A stretch of DNA of 26,787 nucleotides. It comes from Acanthamoeba lenticulata (taxonomy: Eukaryota; Discosea; Longamoebia; Acanthamoebidae). The translations under genes were made by a program, and so were the position numbers. The notes under the pieces were generated by a model that had not been told where the DNA came from, did not search any database, and was given only the letters and a program-made list of their open reading frames with translations. Within the stretch, counting starts at the first letter, position 1. Every line of letters starts with the position of its first letter. The stretch covers positions 1 to 26,787 of the forward strand of contig NAVB01000059.1 of the NCBI GenBank assembly GCA_002179805.1, written 5' to 3'. Positions 19,032-26,787 of the stretch are shown here, piece by piece.

Positions 19032-21016
19032 ATGGCGGACGACATCAGTGATTCTGCGCTCCCTGCTCGCGCGGCACAACGACGACACAAAAGAAAACGA
19101 GAACACGCTGTCAAGGAGGACTGTGTGCAACATAACCATGGCGACGCAGGCGAATTGAAAACGCCATCCGCATCAGGAAACGCCACTTTGCCTGCAGTAG
19201 CACCCCAAGAGGCGGCTGGGCCAAGGAAGCGAGTAAAACAACAACAAGATCTCGCCAGTCTTGATACGTATGGCGACCAGAAGATAAAGAAGAAGAAGAA
19301 GAAGAAGGATAAAGGAGACAACAAGGGAGAAGGGGAGGAGGAGGAGGAGGAGGAGACAGCGATGGAATTAGCAAATAACGATGAACACGACAAGAATAAT
19401 GACGATAAAGAGGAAGACAGCAGCAGCGACTACTTTGGCTATCAGCTTGAGTTGTGTGGAGAGACGGTTCGAAGTCACCAACGAAAGCCCCTAGTCATTA
19501 TACAGAAGAAATGGAAACCGAGCAAGACGTTCAGCGTGGGGCGAGAGCTTTTCGTGACTTCGCGACGCTGGCAGCAGCAGCAGATGAGAGACCTGGAGCG
19601 AATCAGCCGACAACACTTTGAGATCCGCTGTGCTCGCCTCCCTCCCGAAACCACGTCGACGAGCTCTGCTGCCACAGGGAAGAGAGCCTTCTTTGTGAAA
19701 GATCTCTCGGGTAGGCCCCCCCCCCTCTCCTTCTCTCTCTTTTTTCTGCATCCCTTTCTAACCGTGCATGTTGTTGCGGTGGCCAGTAAACGGGACATGG
19801 CTCAATGGGCTACTCTTGGGCAAGGGCGTCGAGAGGGAGCTGTGTCATCGGTACCTTTTTTCTGCGTTTTCTTGCTCTCTCTCTCTCTCTCTCTGTTCTC
19901 TGGGGACCAAAGATGATGACCATCATATTCATTCATTTATTTCGTCGTCGTCGTCGTCTTCTTCTTCTTCTTCTTTTTCTCAGAGACGTTATTACAGTAT
20001 TGATGAAGTCGGCCAGTGAGCACGTCACTCTCGTAGGGTACTACTCTCGACTGCCATTCTCTCTAATATTCTCCTCTTTCTTTCTTTCTCTCTCCCTCTC
20101 TCTCTTTCTCTTCCTCTCTGGTAACCCTAATACTCTCCAATCAGCTACGTGTTCACCATCATCAAGTCGCCACGAGCGTGCAAACAAGCATTCAATGAAA
20201 TAGATGAAGCTCTTCTCGCAGCACCCACACAAATGGATCTCTGCGAGTTGCCTCCTTCTTCTCCGCCTTTTCCCGCTTCTGTTCCAGGCCTTGTATCTAC
20301 TACGTCGTCATCATCATCATCGTCGTCGCCATCGTCGCCAACACACTCCCGCGCTATTTCTTCTGCTTCCTCCATTCCCTTCTGCTCTTCTCCTTCTTCT
20401 GTGTCTTCCTCTTCTCCTCCGTCGCCGCTACCAGCCTATCGATCCATGAGCAAGGCCACTCACTACGACGGCACCAACACGTTTTCCTCCTCGCTCAAGG
20501 TGACCAAGCAGAGCAATCTCAGCAGTACCGTGTCGCGAACACAAGGAGGCAACAAGGAGGCACTGTTTGTCGCTCTCAAACAACCTCCATCGTCATCATC
20601 TCCCATCTCTCAAGTGGACATCTGCAAGATGACTGCAGAGTCACTGGCGGACGACAGCAGCAGCGAAGTAGCGCACCACGAGCAGCCCCCAGTCCCACCC
20701 CCACGGGGACAGCGCCCGTGCAGTGCCGTCGTGGTGGCACTGCTGGTCGGCCTTTTTCCTATTTTCTCGACACTCGTGCGAACCTCCCTCTTCTTTAGGG
20801 TCACACCGCCCTTATTGACCCCTCTTCTTCTTCTTCTTCTTCTAGATCACCGTCGGGCTCAAGTGCTTGAGGTACTTGCGGGACGCTCCTGCTTATTATT
20901 TTTATGAAGATGCTCACCTCAGCTTCTCCCCCTTTGTAATTGTTGTTTTTGGTTATGTGTTGCGGCACAGTGTCTTGATGCTTTTGCACACGCTCTATAC
21001 CTACTGGGTTGGCTGA
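19032..21016 (+). CDS. FHA-domain protein with acidic/basic N-terminus and Ser-rich tail
   Basis: Exons modelled: 19032-19710, 19787-19850, 19984-20037, 20145-20745 and 20846-21016 (522 residues). The N-terminus has NLS-like runs (RRHKRKR, KKKKKKKDK) and an acidic block. Residues about 140-270 form a forkhead-associated domain: FSVGRE, ISRQHFEIR, then FFVKDLS joined by splicing to VNGTWLNGLLLGKG. Those residues (Gly-Arg, Ser-x-x-His, Asn-Gly-x-x-x-Asn) recognise phosphothreonine. The next 200 residues are Ser/Pro-rich and probably disordered. No kinase or nuclease domain follows. FHA proteins usually act in nuclear DNA-damage or cell-cycle signalling; nuclear location is inferred from the basic runs. 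The last exon is doubtful: its donor (GTCGGC) is poor, and without that splice the frame ends at 20907. Confidence 0.7.
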
Positions 21017-21439
21017 GGAGAAAAAGCTGAGCCGTGCTAAGACCAAAGCACGAGCTGCAAAGCGACAGACCTTTGTTCGTGCCGGGATCACAATTTTGTT
21101 TTCTTTTGTGCCATTGGGGCAAATAGCGGTGTTCGCGTCATGATGAGCAACATTTTTTGCTAATGATTGAAATGTGTTGGCTAAGCTCCATGTAACGAAT
21201 ACCGACAAGAAAACCGGAAATTGGTGGAATGCATCGGCATGGCCAACAGAGCGAAAGCACGTTGCACCGGAAGCGGAATAGTTTCCGCCTCCTCCGGTGT
21301 CTGTGTCGGAAACTGGAAGCGTGGAGGGTACTCCGTCATTCAAGCACTGTTCGAGAAGGCGCAGCTGGCGCTTTGAAAATCGGCTCTGATTTTAGTCTGC
21401 TGCCGTTTCTTTGAAAGAACGCCGATCAGCTTGCTCAAG
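21017..21439. promoter_or_regulatory. Intergenic region upstream of the RFX gene
   Basis: This carries the 3' end of the FHA gene and the RFX promoter. I found no convincing TATA box or full X-box (the RFX site) in it, and no supported gene. Confidence 0.35.
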
Positions 21440-24090
21440 ATGGATTCGGCAGGCCAGCAACTCACTTTGGCATGGTGCGTGTGTTGTGCCCGCCGGGCGA
21501 GGAAAGACAAATCGTGAGGATCTTCAGATTCTTACGCTCCAAAATCTTTCTCCATCTGCCTCTTCACATATTTTTTTTTGCTTTTTTCTTTTATTTATAC
21601 TCACGCACTTTAAATAATCATTTTTCGCGCGCCTGTACAGGCTGGCAAACACGTACGAGCTCTATGAGGGCGCAAGTGTGGCGCGGCGTGACGTTTACAG
21701 TGACTATTGCGAATTCTGCCAGCACTGCAACCTCAACGCAACGACAGCCGCCATCTTCGGAAAGCTCGTGCGCATGGTCTTCCCTTCTATCAGCTCCCGT
21801 CGCCTCGGGCGTCGCGGTGCCAATATCGTCCACTATTACAACTTCCGCAAGAAGAAACCCAGTTCCTCTCAGCAGCAGCAGCAGCAGCAGCATGTGTCGG
21901 GCACGTCACACACGTCGGCTACAACGCCCTCGTGGCATTCTCCCCTATTGTCCCCAACGGCGGCAGCTGATATTGTCCCCAGCTCGAGTGAACAACACGA
22001 CACTTCTGCCTCGCTGCCCGCACGATCGTCACAACTGCTACGTTCTTCTTCTTCTGCTTCTTCTGCTCCTCCAGCCTTCATCATGCCATCCAATAATAGT
22101 ACAAACGTCATTCGTGAAACTCAACAAGGACGAGCAAGCATCTCCTCAATCCTTTCACCCACCCCGCCTTCCTCTACCACCACGACGAGCGTATCTAGCG
22201 ACCGATCGATCCCTGCTCCTCCTTCCACGCTCGCCGGGCCCCTTGTCCGCTGCTCGTTTCCTTCGTTCTCTGGTGATCTTGGTATGTGCACCCCCGCTAA
22301 GTCTATTTTTGTGTTGTGCACTCTAAAGAGTGGTTATTCAACGAATCTTATTGAATGCTTGTGGTGCAGCAATGGATGACCCGTACACACAAGCTTCGGC
22401 GGCCCAAGAACGTGTGGGTGCGCCTCCGGTCGACCCGGGCCGAATCTATGTCAGGCCCAGCCCGCTGTGGCCTGCAGGAGAGGCAGCGCACCTCTACGTA
22501 ATGGCCCTCGCGAGCCACTTCATGCACCACTATCGGCACGCCTACTACATCCAGTGTCCGGTTCACCCTGCAGCGCTTGAGGAGAACAACATCCGCTACA
22601 TTCTGTGCACCAGAGAAGGTGCCGAGGAGAGAAGTGCTCTCTCCTTGAACATCTACTTTGCTCTTTCTCTTGGTATGTGTGCACCTTTTTCCCTTTGCAA
22701 GGGCGGCCGTCTCACCCATGCAGCGGCATGCCACTCTCTCTCTCTCTCTCCTCTCTTTCTCTCTCTTTCTCTCTCTCTTTCTCTCTCTCGAGGTGGAGAC
22801 CACCACTAACAACACTCTCACCTACACGCACCTGCGCTACTTTTCTATACAGGCGCCATGATCTCAGGACACATCACGCACGCACGCGATTTTTTCCAGA
22901 CAACGAAGGAGCACCTGAGCGACGTGTTCGACATGACCGATTATGCGGTGGCGCAGGTGCTGGTGCCAATGGGATTCTCCGAGCGGTTTTATGCCCAGGA
23001 CGAAGCTGAGGGCTGGCGCGTCACGATCTACTACTTGACCCTCGCCAACCAGATCTGCCGCCGGCTGGGCGCCCTCGCGAGCGACATCTACAGTCGGTGC
23101 TCGAAGGCCGTCTTCTTCATGGAGGATGTTGACACCGACGCACGACCAGACCGAGATGAACCGTCTCGACCGACAACCAAGCAGGAGAAGTCGTGGGAGG
23201 AGATCATCGAATCGGAACTTAACTTCCACGAACTGATCCAGCAACAGAAGCAGAGCTGGCTCAACTACTCAGGCGCTCGACGGACACACAAGATCCTTTA
23301 CGCGATTCTCTTCGCCATCGTGTACCTCATGGACGCCATGAACAACCTCGAGAAGCTGCGCCAGACTCGTCTCGAGGCGGCCAAGAAGCGGCAGCAGCAG
23401 CAGCAGCTCGCCATGCCTGGTGGCCGCCACGAATCGGCGGCGCCACCGGAGGACGACGATGCAGAACTCGAGTATACCAAAACTCGCGGCGGCGGGCGGA
23501 CTCTGGCGCGGTTGCTGGGCCTTATCGTCCCGAAACCGGCAGAGCAGGATGAAAACGGCTCTGGGAACAACGCGCACGACTTGCAACAACCGCGACCCCC
23601 TCATCACGAGGTGCAGGACGACGAAGAGGCCTCATTCTCTGCCAAGGCGGTCCAAGAGCAGGGCTTAGGCAGCAAGGACGTGGCTCGAATCGCGCAGTAC
23701 TTTACCGACCAACTGCTGCTGCTCGAGGATGAGTTGCTGGTCCTCTACCAGGGCACGGAGATCGGGGAGCGCTACCTCTCGTCGGCGACCTACAGCATGA
23801 CCAAGCTGTTCATATACGGCCTTCGCGTGGAGAACAAGTGGATTGCTGACGACCGAGAGGCCACGCTCGCCCTCATCATGGAATTCATCGCCTTGCATCA
23901 GCGTGAGAAGGACAACCTCATGCTGTTTGAGAACAAGCCCACCTTCCAGCGCCTCCTCGACATACTCCGTGAGATGGGCCGCTTCGATGCCATGCGACAG
24001 CTTCTCGCTCAGCTCGAACCTCTCGCCCAGTTGTCGCCGATCTTTGCCAGCATGTGCGCGCACTTCCACGCGACTCTGGAAATAGCCTAA
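21440..24090 (+). CDS. RFX-family transcription factor
   Basis: Four exons, 21440-21474, 21641-22281, 22370-22672 and 22853-24090, encode 738 residues with consistent phases. The winged-helix RFX DNA-binding domain covers about residues 12-85, with its first Trp split across intron 1. It shows WLANTYELYEGASVARRDVY, then AAIFGKLVRMVFPSISSRRL, then GRRGANIVHYYNFRKKK, including the recognition helix and wing. Next are a Gln7 run and a Ser/Pro/Thr-rich linker (about 90-230). The remainder is unfamiliar: an aromatic block (PSPLWPAGEAAHLY), a helical region (HARDFFQTTKEHLSDVF), an Ala/Gln-rich stretch and a helical C-terminus (ILREMGRFDAMRQLLAQL). RFX factors bind X-boxes as dimers, controlling ciliary genes in animals and cell-cycle or DNA-damage genes in fungi. 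An amoeba without cilia would use it otherwise; the C-terminal half may dimerise. Confidence 0.85.
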
Positions 24091-24094
24091 TAAA
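24089..24094 (+). terminator. AATAAA overlapping the RFX stop codon
   Basis: The stop TAA is followed at once by TAAATT, so the hexamer AATAAA begins inside the stop codon. T-rich sequence follows. If used, the 3' UTR would be only a few tens of bases. Confidence 0.35.
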
Positions 24095-24265
24095 TTCCTT
24101 TTTCTCTTTCTTTTTTTTATATGTTTACTCTCATCGGCGATTGGTGCAAGTCAGCCAGTAAGCGCGCTCGGTTACGTTGCCTTTGGCCCTGATTATCCGA
24201 CAACGCCAGAGGCAACGACACGCGCGTCGGCACCAGCCACACACAACACCAACAACACCACCACG

Positions 24266-25666
24266 ATGTCTGGGCTGCCTGGTTCGAACGATAAGGAGAG
24301 GCTTGATAACCTTGTTAGCACCAAGACACACAAGGAACAGGCTGTCTGGTTTCTTAATGCCTTCTGGGAGGTACACGCTCTCTCCTCCGATACCACGTTC
24401 TTTTTTGAGAACCAACGCTGCCTGCCTCGCAGCGACGTATCATGATGGCACACTCTTATCTGTGTGTGTGTGTGTGGGTGCGGTTTTGGTTTCTTTTTCC
24501 TTCACGGCTCAAAGGACTTCGCGGAGAAGGAGGCCGAGAAGGTGTGGGCGTTCGTGCACAAGGCCGTCGAGCTCGACGAGGCGAAACGCGCGGAGGGGTT
24601 CGACCTGGACGAGTTCCAGGCGCACCGCTTCCTTGAGTTTTTTAAGGAGACCCTCACGGTGCAGGCCATGCGCGACAAGCTGAGGTCGACGGGCGCCATC
24701 GTCGGTCAGGTCAAGCGCGTGCCGCTCACTCACCTGCTCGTCGTCAAGTACAACGCCGACTGGCACACTCTCGTCAACGCGCCGCAGGGTAGCAAGGAGG
24801 AAATCGCCAAGGCCCAGAAGATGCTCGACGAAGTCTCGGCTGCCTTTGCTGCGGCCGAGGCCCGCGACCAAGAAGCCGCGGAGGCCCTTCGGGCTGCGAC
24901 GGCTCAGGAGGCGGAGGCCAAGCGCCGCGAAGCCGACGCCAAGGAGCGTGAGGCGGAGGCTAAGCGCCGCGAGGCTGAGGCCCAGCGCACGGCTGAAGAG
25001 GCTAAGCGTTCTGAGTCAGAGGCCAAGTCTCGCGAGGCCGACGCCCGCGCCCGCGAGGAGGAGCTGCAAGCCGCCAAGGCCGAGCTCGAGGCCGCTCTCA
25101 ACGAGCTCAAGGCCCAGGAAGACGCCTTCAACGGACGCACGGCAGAGCTGCAGCGCCTCTCCGAGGAGGGCACCATTGTGCAGAAGAACAAGGCCAAGAA
25201 CGAGCTCGCCCAGCACCTCTCGTCAGACCCGCTCCCGCTGCGCCGTGCCAAGATCACGCAGGAGGCCGCCGTCAAGAAGGCCGACCGTGCGGCTCAGGTG
25301 GCCAAGGAAGCCGCCAACCAGGCCTCGCAGGCCCGCGCTGCCGCCGAGCAGGCCCGCGCCAGTGCCGAGGAGGCCGCCCGTCAGGCCTCGCAGGCCCGCG
25401 CCAGCGCTGAGGAGGCCGCCCGCCAGGCCTCGCAGGCCCGTGCTGCCGCCGAGCAGGCCAGGCAGCATTCGGAGCAGGCCAAGGCCGCGGCCGAGGCGGC
25501 CGTCGAGGAGGCTCGTAGGAAGCTGGAAGAGGCCGAGGCCTACCTCGAAGAGGCAAAGAAGAAGATGCCCCATGGCGCCACCTGGTGGATGGAGCGAGAG
25601 CTCCACGAGCGGAGGGCTTTCCTGCCCAAGAGCAAGGGCGGCTTCAACAGGCGCGAGCAGCAGTGA
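24266..25666 (+). CDS. Calcium-regulated actin-bundling protein-like, Ala-rich coiled coil
   Basis: Two exons, 24266-24370 and 24515-25666, encode 418 residues in phase 0. The globular N-terminus (EQAVWFLNAFWE, then DFAEKEAEKVWAFV, FDLDEFQAHRFLEFF) and the end ATWWMERELHERRAFLPK match the pattern I associate with amoebozoan 34-kDa actin-bundling proteins and their relatives. Between them, residues about 115-385 are a highly charged coiled coil. An Ala/Lys/Arg/Glu heptad part (EAEAKRREA) leads into a 14-residue repeat built on QASQARASAEEAAR. A clear EF-hand loop is not seen, so calcium control is unproven. The role inferred is crosslinking actin filaments in cortex and pseudopods. The codons are very GC-rich with synonymous bias, typical of a highly expressed gene. 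A generic coiled-coil cytoskeletal protein is the alternative. Confidence 0.65.
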
Positions 25667-25805
25667 GCCGTGCCTCCCTCACCCTTACAAATGGCGAGTG
25701 GAGGTGTAAAATAAGTACTTCTTTTGCTTTTATATTTCAGAGGTTCTCCTGTACATGAACGTCTTCTCCCAAAGCAGCAGTGTGTGTGCATCCAAACCAC
25801 ACACA

Positions 25806-26132
25806 TCAGACCGCAGCGTCTTGTTGCGTGGATGGTTGTGTCCTACTTTTTTGATGTTGTTGTCTCGAGCCGCGCGTGAGGGCAAACACAACCAAGCCTG
25901 CAGCAGCCGCAGAGCCGACAAGGAGGCCCATCATCTTGTTGTAAGAACGCAGTACCGGGGCAGCAACGATGCCGGGGCGGTACATGCAGCCAAGGGAAGG
26001 ACGCCCAACGAGTCCTGCGGCCTTGGGGTTGTGGTCCATCCCCAGGAATCTCGCCAATCCTCCCGATTGACTCCGCGCAGCGATTTGCTTTTGTGCCAAG
26101 GCATGCAGAGAAGGAAATCGTGTCTCTTGCAT
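25806..26132 (-). CDS. Small single-span membrane protein, unrecognised
   Basis: The 108-residue frame opens with a basic, amphipathic-looking segment (LHALAQKQIAARSQSGGLARF), continues with Gly/Pro-rich sequence and has one hydrophobic span near residues 68-87 (MMGLLVGSAAAAGLVVFAL). It ends in a basic, polar tail (TRGSRQQHQKSRTQ). The start follows a (GA)n tract on this strand, so an upstream exon is possible. Opposite-strand frames are less protein-like. Its 3' end converges on the actin-bundling gene across 139 bp. Mitochondrial or ER membrane location is a guess. Confidence 0.4.
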   Translation of the reverse strand: MQETRFPSLHALAQKQIAARSQSGGLARFLGMDHNPKAAGLVGRPSLGCMYRPGIVAAPVLRSYNKMMGLLVGSAAAAGLVVFALTRGSRQQHQKSRTQPSTQQDAAV

Positions 26133-26330
26133 CTCTCTCTCTCTCTCTCTGTGTGTGGAAAAACGTGTGCCAGAATTTTTTGTGCTCGCCCCTTCACGGA
26201 CAGATGACGCATCGTCCCCTCATCCTTTACTTTGTTTCCTTGCAGCTTTTCGCCAACAACACGAGAAGTCACACATCGAGCAAAGAAACAAAGCAAGAAA
26301 CCACGTTTCTTTTGTAGGAGCTCCTACAAA
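26133..26330. promoter_or_regulatory. Short divergent promoter region
   Basis: About 200 bp separate the divergent starts of the small membrane protein and the last gene. It contains a (TC)n tract at 26130-26150, A/T-rich sequence and, at its right edge, the 20-bp palindrome. Confidence 0.4.
26311..26330. promoter_or_regulatory. Perfect 20-bp palindrome abutting a start codon
   Basis: TTTGTAGGAG is followed without spacer by its reverse complement CTCCTACAAA, and the next three bases are the ATG of the final gene. It could be a dimeric transcription-factor site in the divergent promoter, or a hairpin in the 5' UTR occluding the start codon. Confidence 0.6.
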
Positions 26331-26787
26331 ATGCGCCGACTGCCCACAACACGTAGCGCCCGCCTGCTAGCTGAGTCAGTTGTCGGCCCTTCTGCTGTTT
26401 CCAGGTGCCGAGCTCAGGCTTCGTCGTCCCTCCTGCCGCAGGCAGCCGTTTTGCGCAGCGGCAATACACGAAGATCTTTGCACGATTCGGGGCTTCGTGC
26501 CCGGGCTGCGCAGCAAGGAGAACCAAAGGAAAGCACGACAACGACAAAGCGTAGAAAAAGGAGCACTGCTGATGCCTCCGTTGACGAGCTGGGGCAAAGC
26601 GAGGTAACGAAGAAGAAGCCTTCCAAGCGGCGCATATCTGCTGGCTGCACTGAAGGCGAGACGGAGCAAAAGCACCCCAAGAAGAGGGTGAAGCGGAGTC
26701 GAGCTGAGCAATCAGAGCACGAAACGTTGCTTGCCACAGCTGCTCATGGACACGCTGAGCCAAGAGCAGAGGCCTTCCTCGTTGGTG
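26331..26787 (+). CDS. N-terminal part of a gene with mitochondrial-type presequence and basic nuclear-type motifs
   Basis: The frame is open from ATG 26331 to the window end, 152 codons, and is therefore incomplete. Residues 1-60 look like a mitochondrial presequence: many Arg, Ser, Ala and Leu with very few acids (MRRLPTTRSARLLAE, then RSGNTRRSLHDSGLRARAA). From about residue 68 it changes to polar, Lys/Arg-rich sequence with NLS-like clusters (KRRKR, KKKPSKRR, KKRVKRSR) between acidic patches. The catalytic part, if any, lies beyond the edge. Dual mitochondrial/nuclear targeting, as in some DNA-repair enzymes, would fit, but this is only inference. Confidence 0.55.
   Translation, partial: MRRLPTTRSARLLAESVVGPSAVSRCRAQASSSLLPQAAVLRSGNTRRSLHDSGLRARAAQQGEPKESTTTTKRRKRSTADASVDELGQSEVTKKKPSKRRISAGCTEGETEQKHPKKRVKRSRAEQSEHETLLATAAHGHAEPRAEAFLVG

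Noticed and set aside
24846..25709. Long Arg/Pro-rich plus-strand frame
   Set aside because: It is an out-of-frame shadow of the Ala/Glu-rich coiled-coil gene, whose frame fits its exon junction.
25755..26207. 150-codon plus-strand frame after the actin-bundling gene
   Set aside because: Its composition is not protein-like and it runs through the (TC)n tract; the minus frame has a clear membrane span and basic tail.

Overview
The window reads as nuclear DNA of a free-living amoeba, most likely Acanthamoeba or a close discosean relative. Genes are compact and GC-rich with many short introns (about 50-150 bp). Microsatellites sit mostly in the introns. The gene set includes an RFX factor (known outside opisthokonts in Acanthamoeba), an amoebozoan-type actin-bundling protein and many-exon signalling genes. 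The taxon call is inference from gene content; no rRNA or mitochondrial marker is present.

Layout. (1) 282-4903 is an intronless block: RNase H and a small replication factor C large subunit, divergent across 71 bp, a signal-peptide protein, and a type-II membrane glycosyltransferase. The signal-peptide and RFC frames each carry an apparent one-base shift, and the glycosyltransferase has an early TAG followed by an open, protein-like extension. Gene content, density and lack of introns resemble an integrated, decaying nucleocytoplasmic large DNA virus segment. (2) 5141-5457 holds a perfect hairpin and five copies of a roughly 52-bp repeat, then AT-rich simple sequence to about 5750, forming a boundary between this block and ordinary intron-rich genes. 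(3) 6117-7309 (minus) is a five-exon gene joining an F-box to a barstar (barnase-inhibitor) fold. (4) 7667-18733 (minus) is a head-to-tail pair of large genes, 22 and 21 exons, giving 1062 and 1031 residues. Each encodes signal peptide, CD73-like 5'-nucleotidase ectodomain with degenerate metal site, EGF-like knot, one membrane span and a cytosolic Ras-GAP domain with its arginine finger. (5) 19032-21016 (plus) encodes an FHA-domain protein divergent from the receptor pair. (6) 21440-24090 (plus) is a four-exon RFX factor of 738 residues. (7) 24266-25666 (plus) is an actin-bundling coiled-coil protein. (8) 25806-26132 (minus) is a small membrane protein. (9) 26331 to the window end (plus) is an incomplete gene with a mitochondrial-type presequence; a perfect 20-bp palindrome directly abuts its ATG.

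The strongest candidate for an undescribed system is the receptor pair. A dead ecto-nucleotidase fold coupled through one span to an apparently active Ras-GAP would let an extracellular ligand, perhaps a purine nucleotide, switch Ras off directly. One 103-bp exon of the GAP core differs at only 4 positions between the copies although neighbouring exons have diverged, pointing to gene conversion. The F-box/barstar protein is a second unusual architecture. Exon models were assembled by eye; each full model given here has a total length divisible by three with consistent phases, but transcripts are needed to confirm them.
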